NCBI GenBank assembly: GCA_035536185.1
Contig: DATLOM010000028.1
Span: 4,928 to 68,927, forward strand
Length of the DNA stretch: 64,000 bases
Reading direction: 5' to 3'
Source of the DNA: GCA-2861595 sp035536185
GTDB taxonomy: Bacteria > Actinomycetota > Acidimicrobiia > Acidimicrobiales > GCA-2861595
Made by a program: the position numbers and the translations under genes. Shown here one piece after another: positions 1-9,253 of the stretch. The notes below the pieces were generated by a model. That model was not told the origin of the DNA. It saw nothing but the letters and a program-made list of their open reading frames with translations, and ran no database searches. The stretch's first letter is position 1. Every line of letters begins with the position of its first letter.

Positions 1-79
1 AACTCGTCCATTACTGCCCCCGATGCTCGGCCGAACCCATCCTATCGAGGCCGTTCGCCGGCTGCTCGTTCGAGTGGGA

Positions 80-1294
80 TCAGTTTTGACGACCCCCTCC
101 TCGTTCACCGGACGAGGGAATGGTCACGCTGATCTCGAGCCCCCCCTCGCCGAAGGCCCGGGCCCGGACCTGCCCGCCGTGGGCCAGTGCCACGGCCCTC
201 ACGATGGACAGCCCCAGGCCGGCGCCACGCCTCGACGTCGTCCGATCGGCCCCTAGGCGGCGGAAGGGCTCGAAGAGGGAGTCGACCTCCTCGGGTGGCA
301 CGACTTCGCCGGTGTTGGCCACCCGCAACAGGGCCTGATCGCCGGCCAGTCCCGTGGTGACGTGGACCCACCCCTCGCGGCGGTTGTAGCGGATGGCGTT
401 GTCCACCAGGTTGGTGGCCAGCTGCTCGAGCAGGGCGGCGTCGCCCATGACCGGCGCCGGGTCCAGGACCCGCTCGATGCGCACATCCAGCGCCCCGGCT
501 TCGGTACCGGCCTGGGCCAGCGCCACCTCGGCGGCGGCGGCCAGGTCGGCCTCCTCCACGTGCTCGAGCTGGCGCTCGCTGCCGGCGAGGGTGAGCAGGC
601 TGTCGATGAGCCGCTCACTGCGGGCGATGGCCTGGCCCATCCGCGCGCCCATGGAGCGCATCTGCTCGGCGGTGGCGGCGGGATCGGCCATCGTGACCTC
701 CAGCTCGGCCCTCATGATGGCCAGCGGCGTGCGCAGCTCGTGGGAGGCGTTGGCCACGAAGCGGCGCTGGCTGTCGAAGGCGGCATCGAGACGCCCGAGC
801 ATGGCGTCGAAGGTGTCGGCCAGCTCCTTCAGCTCGTCGTCGGGGCCGTCCAGGGCGATGCGTTCGTGCAGGTTCCGCTCGGACAGGCGCCGGGCCGTGG
901 CGCTCATGTCCTTGAGCGGGCGCAACACCCGCCCGGCCATGAGCCACCCCAGGCCCACCGACACGACCGCCATGATCCCGAGCGCAGAGGCCGACTGCAC
1001 CACCAGCTGGTGCAGCGCCTTGTCCCTCACCTTTTGTGGGAGGTCCCGCAGCTCTTCGGGCGCGATGGGCTCTCCGTTGACGACTATCTCCGGGCCCAGC
1101 GGGCCCTCGAACACCTGACCGGGCGGTGGGAAGGTCAGATGGCCTTCACTGGGAACGGGGGCGCGGAACACGACCTGGTCCACCGGGAGGTTCCGGCGCA
1201 CCATGGCGTAGTTGAGGGTGAGGAGCACGGCGCCGGCCAGCACGAAGAGGGCGCCGTAGACGAGGGTCAGGCGGAGACGGACCGTGGTTCGCAT
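80..1294 (-). CDS. Two-component sensor histidine kinase
   Basis: A 404-residue membrane histidine kinase. An N-terminal membrane segment (about residues 8-30) is followed by an extracytoplasmic stretch of about 75 residues, a second membrane segment near residue 100-120 (ASALGIMAVVSVGLGWLMAG), a HAMP linker, and a HisKA domain with the phospho-acceptor His in NASHELRTPL near residue 186. The HATPase domain has an N box (LVDNAIRYN) and a GAGLGLSI G box. It lies 15 bases downstream of a response-regulator gene in the same orientation and is surely its partner. The pair is divergent from a lipoprotein/MacB-type export operon, so it probably senses an envelope stress or compound and controls that operon; the target is inferred from position only. 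Confidence 0.93.
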   Translation of the reverse strand: MRTTVRLRLTLVYGALFVLAGAVLLTLNYAMVRRNLPVDQVVFRAPVPSEGHLTFPPPGQVFEGPLGPEIVVNGEPIAPEELRDLPQKVRDKALHQLVVQSASALGIMAVVSVGLGWLMAGRVLRPLKDMSATARRLSERNLHERIALDGPDDELKELADTFDAMLGRLDAAFDSQRRFVANASHELRTPLAIMRAELEVTMADPAATAEQMRSMGARMGQAIARSERLIDSLLTLAGSERQLEHVEEADLAAAAEVALAQAGTEAGALDVRIERVLDPAPVMGDAALLEQLATNLVDNAIRYNRREGWVHVTTGLAGDQALLRVANTGEVVPPEEVDSLFEPFRRLGADRTTSRRGAGLGLSIVRAVALAHGGQVRARAFGEGGLEISVTIPSSGERGGGRQN

Positions 1295-1309
1295 GCTGGG
1301 AGTCCCTGC

Positions 1310-1963
1310 TCAGATCCGGTAGCCGGCGCCGACGACGGTGTGGATGAGAGGCGGCTCACCCAGCTTGCGGCGCAGGTTGGCGACGGTGACCCGCACGGTG
1401 TTGGTGAAGGGATCGGCATGCTCGTCCCACACCCGCTCGAGTAGCTCCTCGGCGCTGACGATGGCGCCGTCGGCGGCCAGCAGCACCTCGAGGACCCCCA
1501 GCTCCTTGCGGGCCAGGACCACCGGCCGCCCGGCCCGGGTGGCCAGGCCCCGGGCCGAGTCGAGGGTGACGCCTGCACGAGCCAGCACGGGCGGCAGTGG
1601 CGCCTGGGCCCGGCGGGCGAGGGCTCTGACCCGCGCCACCACCTCGGCGAAGGCGAACGGCTTCCCCAGGTAGTCGTCGGCGCCCAGCATTAGCCCTTCG
1701 ACGCGGGAGTCGACCGTGCCCGACGCCGTGAGCATGAGGATCCTCGGGGGGTTGGTCTGCTCGATGAGCTGCCGGCAGACGTCGTCGCCGTGGACGCGGG
1801 GAAGGTCGCGGTCGAGGACGACCACTTCGTAGCGGTTGACGGCGGCCTTCTCGAGGGCCTCGGCCCCGTCCATGGCGACGTCGACGGCCATGCCCTCCCG
1901 CCGCAGGCCGCGGGCGATGGCGTCGGCCAGGAGCTCCTCGTCCTCCACGACCAGCACGCGCAC
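1310..1963 (-). CDS. OmpR/PhoB-family response regulator
   Basis: A 217-residue DNA-binding response regulator. The receiver domain starts MRVLVVEDEELLADAIARGL, with the phospho-acceptor Asp in VVLDRDLP and the conserved Lys in LGKPF. A C-terminal winged-helix domain ends in NTVRVTVANLRRKLG and VVGAGYRI. The open frame extends about 117 codons further upstream, but the GTG at 1963 places the start exactly at the conserved receiver N terminus. It precedes the histidine kinase gene by 15 bases. Divergent position suggests control of the export operon that starts at 2109. No operator repeat was identified with confidence in the 145-base divergent gap. Confidence 0.92.
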   Translation of the reverse strand: MRVLVVEDEELLADAIARGLRREGMAVDVAMDGAEALEKAAVNRYEVVVLDRDLPRVHGDDVCRQLIEQTNPPRILMLTASGTVDSRVEGLMLGADDYLGKPFAFAEVVARVRALARRAQAPLPPVLARAGVTLDSARGLATRAGRPVVLARKELGVLEVLLAADGAIVSAEELLERVWDEHADPFTNTVRVTVANLRRKLGEPPLIHTVVGAGYRI

Positions 1964-2108
1964 CCTGTGATTCTCCCGCAGTCGACATAAAGCCGGCAGA
2001 AAGAACGCCGCCGGCACCGGCGCCCGCTTGAACGCCAGGTTTATGCGGTGAGGCGTACCACTCGTCCTGAACGACATCCCCATCACACCGAACCGGAGGA
2101 GACCCGCC

Positions 2109-3089
2109 ATGAACCTGACGCCCCGATCCGTCGCCGCCGCCATGAGCCTGACCCTCGCCACCGCCACCTTCCTCGGTGCGTGCGGTGGCGGCAGCGGCTC
2201 GTCGGCCGCCAAGGCGAAGGCCAAGCCGACGTCCATCGAGGACGCCCTTGGGATGGACGAGGCCAGCATGCAGGCCCGCGAGGCCAAGGTCCAGGAGGAG
2301 GTTCGTCGCTGCATGCAGGCCGAGGGGTTCGACTACGTGCCGATGGACCCGTCCCAGCAGCACCTGGTCCGCATCGGGCCGGGTGGGGGCAACGACGACA
2401 AGGAGTTCCGCCGCACCAAGGGGTACGGCATCAGCACCGTGCTGGGCGAGGGCTTCGGCGGGGAGGGAGGCGCCGGCCGCACCGACCCGAACCAGAAGAT
2501 CCGGGAGGCGCTGTCGGAGGAGGATCGAAAGGCCTACGACCGGGCGCTGTTCGGCGCGGGGGTCGAGGGGGCCGGCGGCCCGGGCGGCGGCATCATCGTC
2601 CGGGAGGGCCCGGGCGTGGAAGGCAGAGACGCTTCCCCGGGCGGGAAGGTCGACGGCGGCTGCCTGCAGGCGGCCAACAAAAAGGTCGGCGGCGACAACT
2701 TCGAGAAGGTGGGGCCCGAGCTTCAGGAGCTGGAGGAGAGGGTCCGCTCCGATGCCCGGATGGTGAAGGCCGACGCCGCCTGGTCCCGTTGCATGGCCGG
2801 CGCCGGCTACGACTTCGAGCGGCCCGAGGACATCCCGCCGGCCTTGTTCGAACGCATGAACAAGCTGGCCGGCGCGCCCGAGTCGGGCAGCGGCTTCGTG
2901 AGCCCCCCCGATCCCGACAGCCCGGAGCTGGCCGAGCTGCAGCGCGACGAGCTGGCCATGGCCAAGGCGGACGACGAGTGCTCGGAACGCACCGGGCGTG
3001 GAGCGGTGGCCAAGAAGGTGCGGGCCGAGGCGGAGCGCCGTTTCCTGGAGGAGAACCCCGACTTCGGCTCCGAGTCGAGTGGGAGGTGA
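2109..3089 (+). CDS. Cys-rich lipoprotein of unknown function
   Basis: A 326-residue secreted lipoprotein: signal peptide with lipobox LGAC (Cys near residue 25), then a Gly/Ser linker. The mature part contains two related segments, RCMQAEGFDYVP and RCMAGAGYDFERP, so it looks like a diverged internal duplication around a conserved Cys, with a third Cys in DGGCLQAANKK and a fourth in DDECSERTG. A GGAGGA ribosome site lies 8 bases before the ATG. It is the first gene of a four-gene operon with an efflux adaptor, ATPase and permease, so it may be a substrate-binding or accessory lipoprotein of that exporter. I do not recognise a named family. Confidence 0.8.
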   Translation: MNLTPRSVAAAMSLTLATATFLGACGGGSGSSAAKAKAKPTSIEDALGMDEASMQAREAKVQEEVRRCMQAEGFDYVPMDPSQQHLVRIGPGGGNDDKEFRRTKGYGISTVLGEGFGGEGGAGRTDPNQKIREALSEEDRKAYDRALFGAGVEGAGGPGGGIIVREGPGVEGRDASPGGKVDGGCLQAANKKVGGDNFEKVGPELQELEERVRSDARMVKADAAWSRCMAGAGYDFERPEDIPPALFERMNKLAGAPESGSGFVSPPDPDSPELAELQRDELAMAKADDECSERTGRGAVAKKVRAEAERRFLEENPDFGSESSGR

Positions 3090-3097
3090 GTCTTCCT

Positions 3098-4765
3098 ATG
3101 AGACAACGGAAGCTGATAGGGGTGGTGCTGGCCGGCGTGGTGGCCAGCACCGGCGTGGGCTGGGCGGCCGGCTCCCGGATGAAGTCGCCGGCCCAGGTGG
3201 CGGCGGAGACGGCTCCGCCCCGGCCGTCGCTCATAACCGCGCCGGTGGAGAAGCGGGCGTTGTCGTCCAGGGTGACCACACGGGGCACCGTGCGCTACGG
3301 CGAGCCCCAGGCGGTCACCCTGGCCGCCTCGACCCTCGGTGCCGGAGGGGGAGGCGGGGCGGCGGCCGGCGGAGGGGGCGGCGGCGGATCGTCGCTCGTC
3401 ACCAAACCGCCGGAGAAGGGCGCCATCCTGGCCGAGAACAGCGTGGCCATGGAGGTGGCCGGGCGCCCGGTGCGGGTGCTGACCGGCGCCGTCCCCATGT
3501 ACCGCGACCTGCGCCCTGGTGACGCTGGAGCCGACGTGCTCCAACTCGAGCAGGCCCTCGCCCGCCTCGGCCATCGGCCCGGCAAGGTCGACGGCACCTA
3601 CGACTCTGCGACGGAGGGGGCGGTCGATGCCTGGTACGCGGCTTCCGGCTACCAGGCTCAGGGGCCGACCGACACCCAGCGCGAGGCCCTCCGCACGGCC
3701 CGCCAGGGCGTGAGCCGGGCCGAGGACCAGCTCCTCCAGGCCCAGGACGCCTTCGACAAGGCGCAGAAGGCGGTCACCGCCAAGGACGTGGCCATGGCCG
3801 AAGCAGAGGTCCGGGGAGCGAGGCGGGACCTGGCCAAGGCCCGGGACGACCTCGACGCGGCACGGGCGGACCTGTCGGCCGCCCAGGCGGCCGAGACCAG
3901 AGCCAGAGCGGATGAGGAGCGGCTGCGGGCCGAGGGCGCCCCTCCCGAGGCCGTGGCCGAGGCCTCGGCGGCAGTCCGCCAAGCAGCGGACGCCGTCACG
4001 AAGGCAGCCCGTGCGGTCCCTGAGGCCGCGCGCATGGTGGACGCCGCCGCCGACAAGCTGGCGGTGGCCGAGGCGAGCCTGGCCGCTACCCGCCAGCCCC
4101 CGGACACCGCCACCCCCCGCGCCCAGGTGGCCAAGGCCCGACGCGATCTGGCCGAGGCCAACCGGCACCTGTCGGAGCTGGACGGAGAGGTGGGCGTGGT
4201 GGTCCCGGCCAACGAGGTGCTGTTCTTCCCCAACCTCCCCCTGCGGGTGGACGAGCCAAAGGTCAAGCGGGGCGACGACGGCACCAAGGAGGTGATGGTG
4301 GTGACCACCTCCAGGCTGGCCATCGACGCTTCGGTGTCCATCCCCGACGCCAAGCTGGTGAAGGTCGGTGACAAGGTGGCCGTGGTGTCCACCGAGCTGG
4401 GCATCGAGGTGGCTGGCGTGGTGACGAAGCTGGCCGACAAGCCGGGCACCAACGGCGTGGACGCCCAGAAGGTGTACATGGAGGTGGTGCCCGACAACGC
4501 TCCGCCGGAGCTGACCGGCGCCGCCGTCCGGCTGACGATCGCCGTCGAGTCCACCGATGGGGAGGTGCTGGCGGTGCCGGTGTCGGCCCTTTCCATGGGC
4601 CCCGACGGCACTTCCCGCGTCCAGGTCGACACCGGGGGCGGCGCCACCCGCACTGTCCCGGTGGAGCCGGGCCTGTCGGCCGAGGGTTATGTGGAGATCA
4701 GGCCCAAGGGGAGCAGCCTCGCGACAGGTGACCGCGTCGTGGTGGGCAAGGCGGGCCGGACGTGA
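3098..4765 (+). CDS. HlyD-type efflux adaptor with peptidoglycan-binding domain
   Basis: A 555-residue membrane-fusion-type adaptor. An N-terminal membrane anchor (residues about 5-22) is followed by a lipoyl/HlyD beginning, a Gly-rich loop (GAGGGGGAAAGGGGGGGSS), and a peptidoglycan_binding_1 domain (YRDLRPGDAGADVLQLEQAL). A long coiled-coil hairpin of Ala/Glu/Arg heptads and a beta-barrel C-terminal part come next. The frame is open far upstream, but the ATG at 3098, just after the previous stop, gives the expected signal anchor. The stop overlaps the next GTG (GTGA). Such adaptors work with MacB-type ATPase and permease pairs; the substrate is unknown. Confidence 0.88.
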   Translation: MRQRKLIGVVLAGVVASTGVGWAAGSRMKSPAQVAAETAPPRPSLITAPVEKRALSSRVTTRGTVRYGEPQAVTLAASTLGAGGGGGAAAGGGGGGGSSLVTKPPEKGAILAENSVAMEVAGRPVRVLTGAVPMYRDLRPGDAGADVLQLEQALARLGHRPGKVDGTYDSATEGAVDAWYAASGYQAQGPTDTQREALRTARQGVSRAEDQLLQAQDAFDKAQKAVTAKDVAMAEAEVRGARRDLAKARDDLDAARADLSAAQAAETRARADEERLRAEGAPPEAVAEASAAVRQAADAVTKAARAVPEAARMVDAAADKLAVAEASLAATRQPPDTATPRAQVAKARRDLAEANRHLSELDGEVGVVVPANEVLFFPNLPLRVDEPKVKRGDDGTKEVMVVTTSRLAIDASVSIPDAKLVKVGDKVAVVSTELGIEVAGVVTKLADKPGTNGVDAQKVYMEVVPDNAPPELTGAAVRLTIAVESTDGEVLAVPVSALSMGPDGTSRVQVDTGGGATRTVPVEPGLSAEGYVEIRPKGSSLATGDRVVVGKAGRT

Positions 4766-5514
4766 TCGCGGTGAGTGACCCCGGCCAGGACGACCGGCCC
4801 GCGGGGGCGGGGACAGCCGGGCTCGAAACACCGGCGGTTAGGCCGCCGGTGGTCGAGCTCCGGGACCTGTGGCGCACGTTCCCGGCCGACCCGCCGGTGC
4901 ACGCCCTGCGGGACGTCGACCTGCGGATCCACGAAGGCGACTACGTCTCGGTGGTGGGGCCGTCGGGATCGGGGAAGTCGACCCTGCTCAACATCCTCGG
5001 CTGCCTCGACCGGCCGACGGCCGGCCTCCACCTGCTCGACGGCATGGACGTGGCGTCGCTGTCGGAGGACCAGCGGGCCGCGGTGCGAGGCCGGCGCATC
5101 GGGTTCGTGTTCCAGTCGTTCCACCTGCTCGCCCACCGCAGCGTGGCCGAGAACGTGATGCTGGCCGAGATCTACACCCACCCCGGCCAGCCCCGGGACG
5201 GGCGGAGGGCCAGGGCCGAGGCGGCGCTGGCCAGGGTAGGGCTGTCCCACCGCGCCGGGTTCCTCCCGACGCGGCTGTCGGGAGGAGAGCGCCAGCGGGT
5301 GGCCATCGCCCGGGCACTGGTGGGTGAGCCCCGCATGCTGCTGTGCGACGAGCCGACCGGGAACCTCGACAGCCGCACCACCGGCTCCATCCTCGAGCTG
5401 TTCGACGAGCTTCGGGCCGACGGGCTCACCCTCGTGGTCATCACCCACGACGACCACGTCAGCGTCCGGGCCGCCAGCACCGTGCGGCTGGCCGACGGGA
5501 TGGTGGTGTCATGA
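4762..5514 (+). CDS. MacB/LolD-type ABC transporter ATP-binding protein
   Basis: A 250-residue ABC ATPase. Walker A is GPSGSGKST, the signature is RLSGGERQRVAIARAL, and Walker B is LLCDEPTGNLDS, whose GNLD run is typical of the LolD/MacB/FtsE subclass. The switch His is in VITHDD. About 25 extra N-terminal residues precede the usual start at VVELRDLWRTF; the GTG at 4762 is chosen because it overlaps the adaptor stop. The 3' end overlaps the permease start (ATGA). It powers the exporter built from its neighbours. Confidence 0.94.
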   Translation: MIAVSDPGQDDRPAGAGTAGLETPAVRPPVVELRDLWRTFPADPPVHALRDVDLRIHEGDYVSVVGPSGSGKSTLLNILGCLDRPTAGLHLLDGMDVASLSEDQRAAVRGRRIGFVFQSFHLLAHRSVAENVMLAEIYTHPGQPRDGRRARAEAALARVGLSHRAGFLPTRLSGGERQRVAIARALVGEPRMLLCDEPTGNLDSRTTGSILELFDELRADGLTLVVITHDDHVSVRAASTVRLADGMVVS

Positions 5515-6905
5515 GGCTCCCGCTCCCCCGCCGCCGCCAGCGAAGCTGGGACGGCATGAGGTTCCCCGCCCGCCACCGGCGGCGGGCTGATGCTGTGGGT
5601 TTCGACGGCCGACCCGGACGGCCCGCGGATGCTGCCGTCAGCAACGCCGGCGGGCGGGGTGCTGCTGCCGCTGCTGCCCTCGGCCGGCCGGGCATCGCCC
5701 CGCGCGACCTGGCCGCTGAGGCGATGGCCGGGCTGCTGGCCCGGCCAGGGCGCTCCGCCCTCACCGTGCTGGGCACCGTGCTCGGCATCGGCGCGCTGGT
5801 CGCCACCCTCGGGGTCTCCAGAACCGCGGGCAACCAGATCGTCGGGCGCTTCGACAAGCTCGCCGCCACCCAGGTCGTGGTCAAGCCCGCCGGCGCCGAC
5901 CAGCCCGGCGCCAGCGCCAACGGCGTCACCAGCGTGATCCCCTGGGACGCCGAGAACCGCCTCAACCGCCTCAACGGCGTGGCGGCTGCCGCCACGTTGT
6001 CCGACGTCGACCTGAAGGGCGCCCTCGTGCGGTCGGTGCCGGTGAACGACCCGACTGCTCCCCAGGAGCTGAACCTGGCCGTCCGCTCCGCTTCGGCAGG
6101 CATCCTCGAAGCCCTGAAGGCCACGGTGGCCACGGGACGGGGCTTCGACGCCGGCCATTCCCAGCGGGCCCACAAGGTGGCCGTGCTCGGCAAGGGCGCG
6201 GCGGAGCGCCTCAACATCACCCGGGTCGACAACCAGCCGGCCATCGCCATCGGCGAGAAGCTCTACACGGTCATCGGCATCGTCGACGACGTGAAGCGCA
6301 ACCCGGCCGTGCTCAACGGGATCCTCATCCCGGAGGGCACGGCGAGGGAGCAGTTCGCTCTCGCTGCTCCCGGCGCCGTCTACGTCGACACCGCCGTGGG
6401 CGCAGCCCGCCTCATCGCCTCCCAGGCGCCGGTCGCCCTCAGCCCGAACCGGCCCGACCTGTTGCGAGCGTCGGCCGCCGGGGAGCCCCGCAAGGTCAGA
6501 TCCGACGTGGAGGGCGACGTCAACTCGCTGTTCCTCGTGCTCGGTGGCGTGTCGCTGCTGGTCGGCGCGGTGGGGATCGCCAACGTGACCCTGGTGTCGG
6601 TGCTCGAGCGGGTGGGCGAGATCGGCCTGCGCCGCGCGCTGGGTGCGGCCCGCCGCCACATCGCCGCCCAGTTCCTGGCCGAGAGCACGGTGCTCGGCCT
6701 CGTCGGCGGCCTCGTCGGCGCCAGCGCCGGCACCCTGGTCGTCGTCGCCGTCTCCGCCGCCCGCACCTGGACGCCGGTACTGGACCCTTCGCTGCCGCTC
6801 GGCGCCCCTCTGGTGGGTGCCGCCGTGGGGCTCCTCGCCGGCATCTACCCCTCGCTGCGCGCCGCGTCACTGGAGCCGGTGGAGGCGCTCCGGTCCGGCA
6901 CCTGA
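5511..6905 (+). CDS. MacB-type ABC transporter permease
   Basis: A 464-residue FtsX/MacB permease. A basic N-terminal tail of about 75 residues precedes the first membrane helix (SALTVLGTVLGIGALVATLGV). A large extracytoplasmic MacB_PCD domain (about residues 110-330) follows, then three C-terminal helices with the typical VGIANVTLVSVLERVGEIGL and RRALGAARRHIAAQFL pattern. The ATG at 5511 overlaps the ATPase stop. It closes the operon that begins with the lipoprotein at 2109. The unusually long basic N-terminal region is low in complexity and could be shorter if a downstream start is used. Confidence 0.91.
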   Translation: MRLPLPRRRQRSWDGMRFPARHRRRADAVGFDGRPGRPADAAVSNAGGRGAAAAAALGRPGIAPRDLAAEAMAGLLARPGRSALTVLGTVLGIGALVATLGVSRTAGNQIVGRFDKLAATQVVVKPAGADQPGASANGVTSVIPWDAENRLNRLNGVAAAATLSDVDLKGALVRSVPVNDPTAPQELNLAVRSASAGILEALKATVATGRGFDAGHSQRAHKVAVLGKGAAERLNITRVDNQPAIAIGEKLYTVIGIVDDVKRNPAVLNGILIPEGTAREQFALAAPGAVYVDTAVGAARLIASQAPVALSPNRPDLLRASAAGEPRKVRSDVEGDVNSLFLVLGGVSLLVGAVGIANVTLVSVLERVGEIGLRRALGAARRHIAAQFLAESTVLGLVGGLVGASAGTLVVVAVSAARTWTPVLDPSLPLGAPLVGAAVGLLAGIYPSLRAASLEPVEALRSGT

Positions 6906-6977
6906 TGCTCACGGAACACTGCAACGCGGTATCTTTCGCGGCCTAGAGGCTCAAGGGCCGAGCAGAGGGGGTTCGAC

Positions 6978-9185
6978 ATGCTCGAGACACTGGCTCGCTG
7001 GTGCTTCCGCCGCCGCAAGCGGGTGCTGTTGTCGTGGATCGCCGGGTTCATCGTCCTCGTCGCCCTGGGGGCGGCCGGCGGGGGCCCGTTCAGCACCGAC
7101 TTCCGAATCCCCGGATCGGAGTCGAAGGAGGCCCTGCGGATACTTGAGGAGAGGTTCCCCGAGCGGGCGGGCGACACCATCTCCGTCATCTACGAGGCCG
7201 AGGCGGGGGTGACCGCTCCCGGCGTGAGGGAGCGGGTGGAGAAGCTGATCGCCCAGTTCGACCGCGTCGAGCACATCGTGGGCACCGTCACCCCCTACAG
7301 CCCCGAAGGCGCCGGCAACATCAGCCCCGACGGCAAGATCGCCTTCGCGTCACTGCAGCTCGACATCCAGGGCACCGACTTGCCCATCGAGCTGACCAAG
7401 GCCATGATCGAGGACGCCGAGGAGGCCAGCGGGGGAGGCGTGCGCTTCGAGCTCAGCGGCCAAGCCGTGCAGCAGGCCGAGTTCGTGAACGGCGGCGGCG
7501 AGGGCCCGGGGTTCCTGGCCGCCATGGTCATCCTGCTCATCAGCTTCGGGTCGGTGCTGGCCATGGGCCTCCCGCTCCTGAGCGCCTTCGTCGGCATAGG
7601 CATCGGCCTGGCCATCCTCCAGCTGCTGGCCCATCTGATCGAGGTCCCCGACTTCTCGCCCATCGTGGCCGCCATGGTCGGCATCGGCGTCGGAATCGAC
7701 TACGCGCTGTTCATAGTCACCCGGTACCGGCAGTCCCTGCGCACCGGCCACGGACCGGAAGAAGCGACGGTGGTGGCCATCACCACCGCGGGTAGGGCGG
7801 TCCTCTTCGCCGGCCTCACCGTCGTCATCTCCGTGCTCGGACTGCTCCTCATGGGACTTCCCTTCATGCAGGGCGTGGCCCTCGGGTCAGCCGGATGCGT
7901 TCTCGTCACCATGCTGGCGTCGATCACCCTCCTGCCCGCCATGCTCGGCTTCGCCGGCGCCAACATCGACCGCTTCAAGGTGCCCTTCGTCTCCAGCGAC
8001 GAGGGCGACCACCGCTCCGGCTTCTGGTTCCGCTGGAGCCGCCTGGTCCAGCGCCGCCCCTGGCCGGCCTTCCTGGGTGGGCTGATCGTGCTCCTGGTGC
8101 TGGCCGCACCCATGTTCTCCCTGCGCCTCGGCTTCCCCGGTGACGAGACCCAGCCGACGGAGCGGACCACGCGGCGTTCCTACGACCTTTTCGCCAAGGG
8201 GTTCGGGCCGGGGTTCAACGCGCCGCTGGTGATGGCCGCCGAGCTCCCGGCCGGCAACCCGGGCAACGGCGCGGCGCTGGCCCGCATCGAGAAGCGGCTG
8301 GCCGAGGAAGAGGGCGTGGCCAAGGTGGTCCCCGCCCAGATGAACCCGGCGGGCGACACCGCGGTGCTCACCGCCTTCCCCACCACCGGCGGCCAGAGCG
8401 AGGAGACCGAGAAGCTCGTGGGGCGCCTGCGGGACACCGTGATCCCCGAGGCGGCTGCCGGCTCAGGGATCGAGGTGCACGTGGGCGGACCCAACGCCGG
8501 CTTCATCGACTCCAACACGGTGATCGCCGACCGCCTGCCGCTGTTCATCGCCGTGGTGGTGGGCCTGTCGTTCATCCTGCTGATGGCCGTGTTCCGGTCC
8601 GTCCTCGTGGCTCTCAAGGCCGCCCTCATGAACCTGCTCTCCATCGGCGCGGCCTACGGCGTCCTCGTCGCCGTCGCCCAGTGGGGCTGGGGGAAGGACC
8701 TGTTCGGCATCTCGGCCACCGGCCCCGTGGCCAGCTTCATCCCGATGATGATGTTCGCCATCCTCTTCGGGCTGTCGATGGACTACGAGGTCTTCCTGCT
8801 GTCGCGGGTGAGGGAGGAGTACGTCCGCACCGGCGACAACGGGCTGGCCGTGGCCGACGGCCTGGCCGCAACCGCCCGGGTGATCACAGCGGCGGCCGCC
8901 ATCATGATCATGGTCTTCCTGTCGTTCGTGCTGGGCCCCGAGCTGGTGATCAAGCAGGTGGGCCTCGGGCTGGCCGCCGCCATCTTCATCGACGCCACCC
9001 TGGTGCGCATGGTGCTGGTGCCGGCCACCATGGAGCTGCTGGGCAAGGCCAACTGGTGGCTGCCGCCGTGGCTGGACCGCCTCCTGCCCCACGTGGGCTT
9101 CGAGGGGGCGTCACAGGAGGCGGCCCCCGAGGTGCCGCCGCCGGCGCCGCCCACCCCCGAGCCCGCCGGCACCGCCGCCCGCTGA
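6978..9185 (+). CDS. MMPL-family RND transporter
   Basis: A 735-residue RND-superfamily exporter of the MMPL type, with two repeats of one helix, a periplasmic loop and five helices (12 membrane segments). Typical signatures are GIGVGIDYALFIVTRYR in the first half and FGLSMDYEVFLLSRVREEY in the second, both carrying the Asp-Tyr pair of the proton relay. The C-terminal tail is rich in Pro/Ala/Glu. A G-rich ribosome site (GAGGGGG) sits upstream of the ATG. Relatives in actinobacteria export lipids or hydrophobic drugs; nothing nearby defines the cargo. It lies 72 bases after the MacB-type operon and may be transcribed separately. Confidence 0.93.
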   Translation: MLETLARWCFRRRKRVLLSWIAGFIVLVALGAAGGGPFSTDFRIPGSESKEALRILEERFPERAGDTISVIYEAEAGVTAPGVRERVEKLIAQFDRVEHIVGTVTPYSPEGAGNISPDGKIAFASLQLDIQGTDLPIELTKAMIEDAEEASGGGVRFELSGQAVQQAEFVNGGGEGPGFLAAMVILLISFGSVLAMGLPLLSAFVGIGIGLAILQLLAHLIEVPDFSPIVAAMVGIGVGIDYALFIVTRYRQSLRTGHGPEEATVVAITTAGRAVLFAGLTVVISVLGLLLMGLPFMQGVALGSAGCVLVTMLASITLLPAMLGFAGANIDRFKVPFVSSDEGDHRSGFWFRWSRLVQRRPWPAFLGGLIVLLVLAAPMFSLRLGFPGDETQPTERTTRRSYDLFAKGFGPGFNAPLVMAAELPAGNPGNGAALARIEKRLAEEEGVAKVVPAQMNPAGDTAVLTAFPTTGGQSEETEKLVGRLRDTVIPEAAAGSGIEVHVGGPNAGFIDSNTVIADRLPLFIAVVVGLSFILLMAVFRSVLVALKAALMNLLSIGAAYGVLVAVAQWGWGKDLFGISATGPVASFIPMMMFAILFGLSMDYEVFLLSRVREEYVRTGDNGLAVADGLAATARVITAAAAIMIMVFLSFVLGPELVIKQVGLGLAAAIFIDATLVRMVLVPATMELLGKANWWLPPWLDRLLPHVGFEGASQEAAPEVPPPAPPTPEPAGTAAR

Positions 9186-9253
9186 TTTCGACCTCATTCG
9201 TTCGCTTCGCTCACTCCATTCGGTCGAGTTGGAACGTGCTCCGGCGGACGCCG

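Noticed and set aside
362..1444. Long plus-strand open frame (360 codons) opposite the histidine kinase
   Set aside because: It lies fully antisense to a clear kinase gene and its composition (His/Gln/Gly runs) is the usual shadow of GC-rich genes.
1964..2108. Operator for the response regulator in the divergent gap (CATAAA near 1985 and TTTATG near 2042)
   Set aside because: The two hexamers are inverted but more than 50 bases apart and not repeated, so they are not convincing.
9186..9253. Rho-independent terminator between the MMPL and NuoF-like genes
   Set aside because: No stable GC hairpin followed by a T run could be seen.
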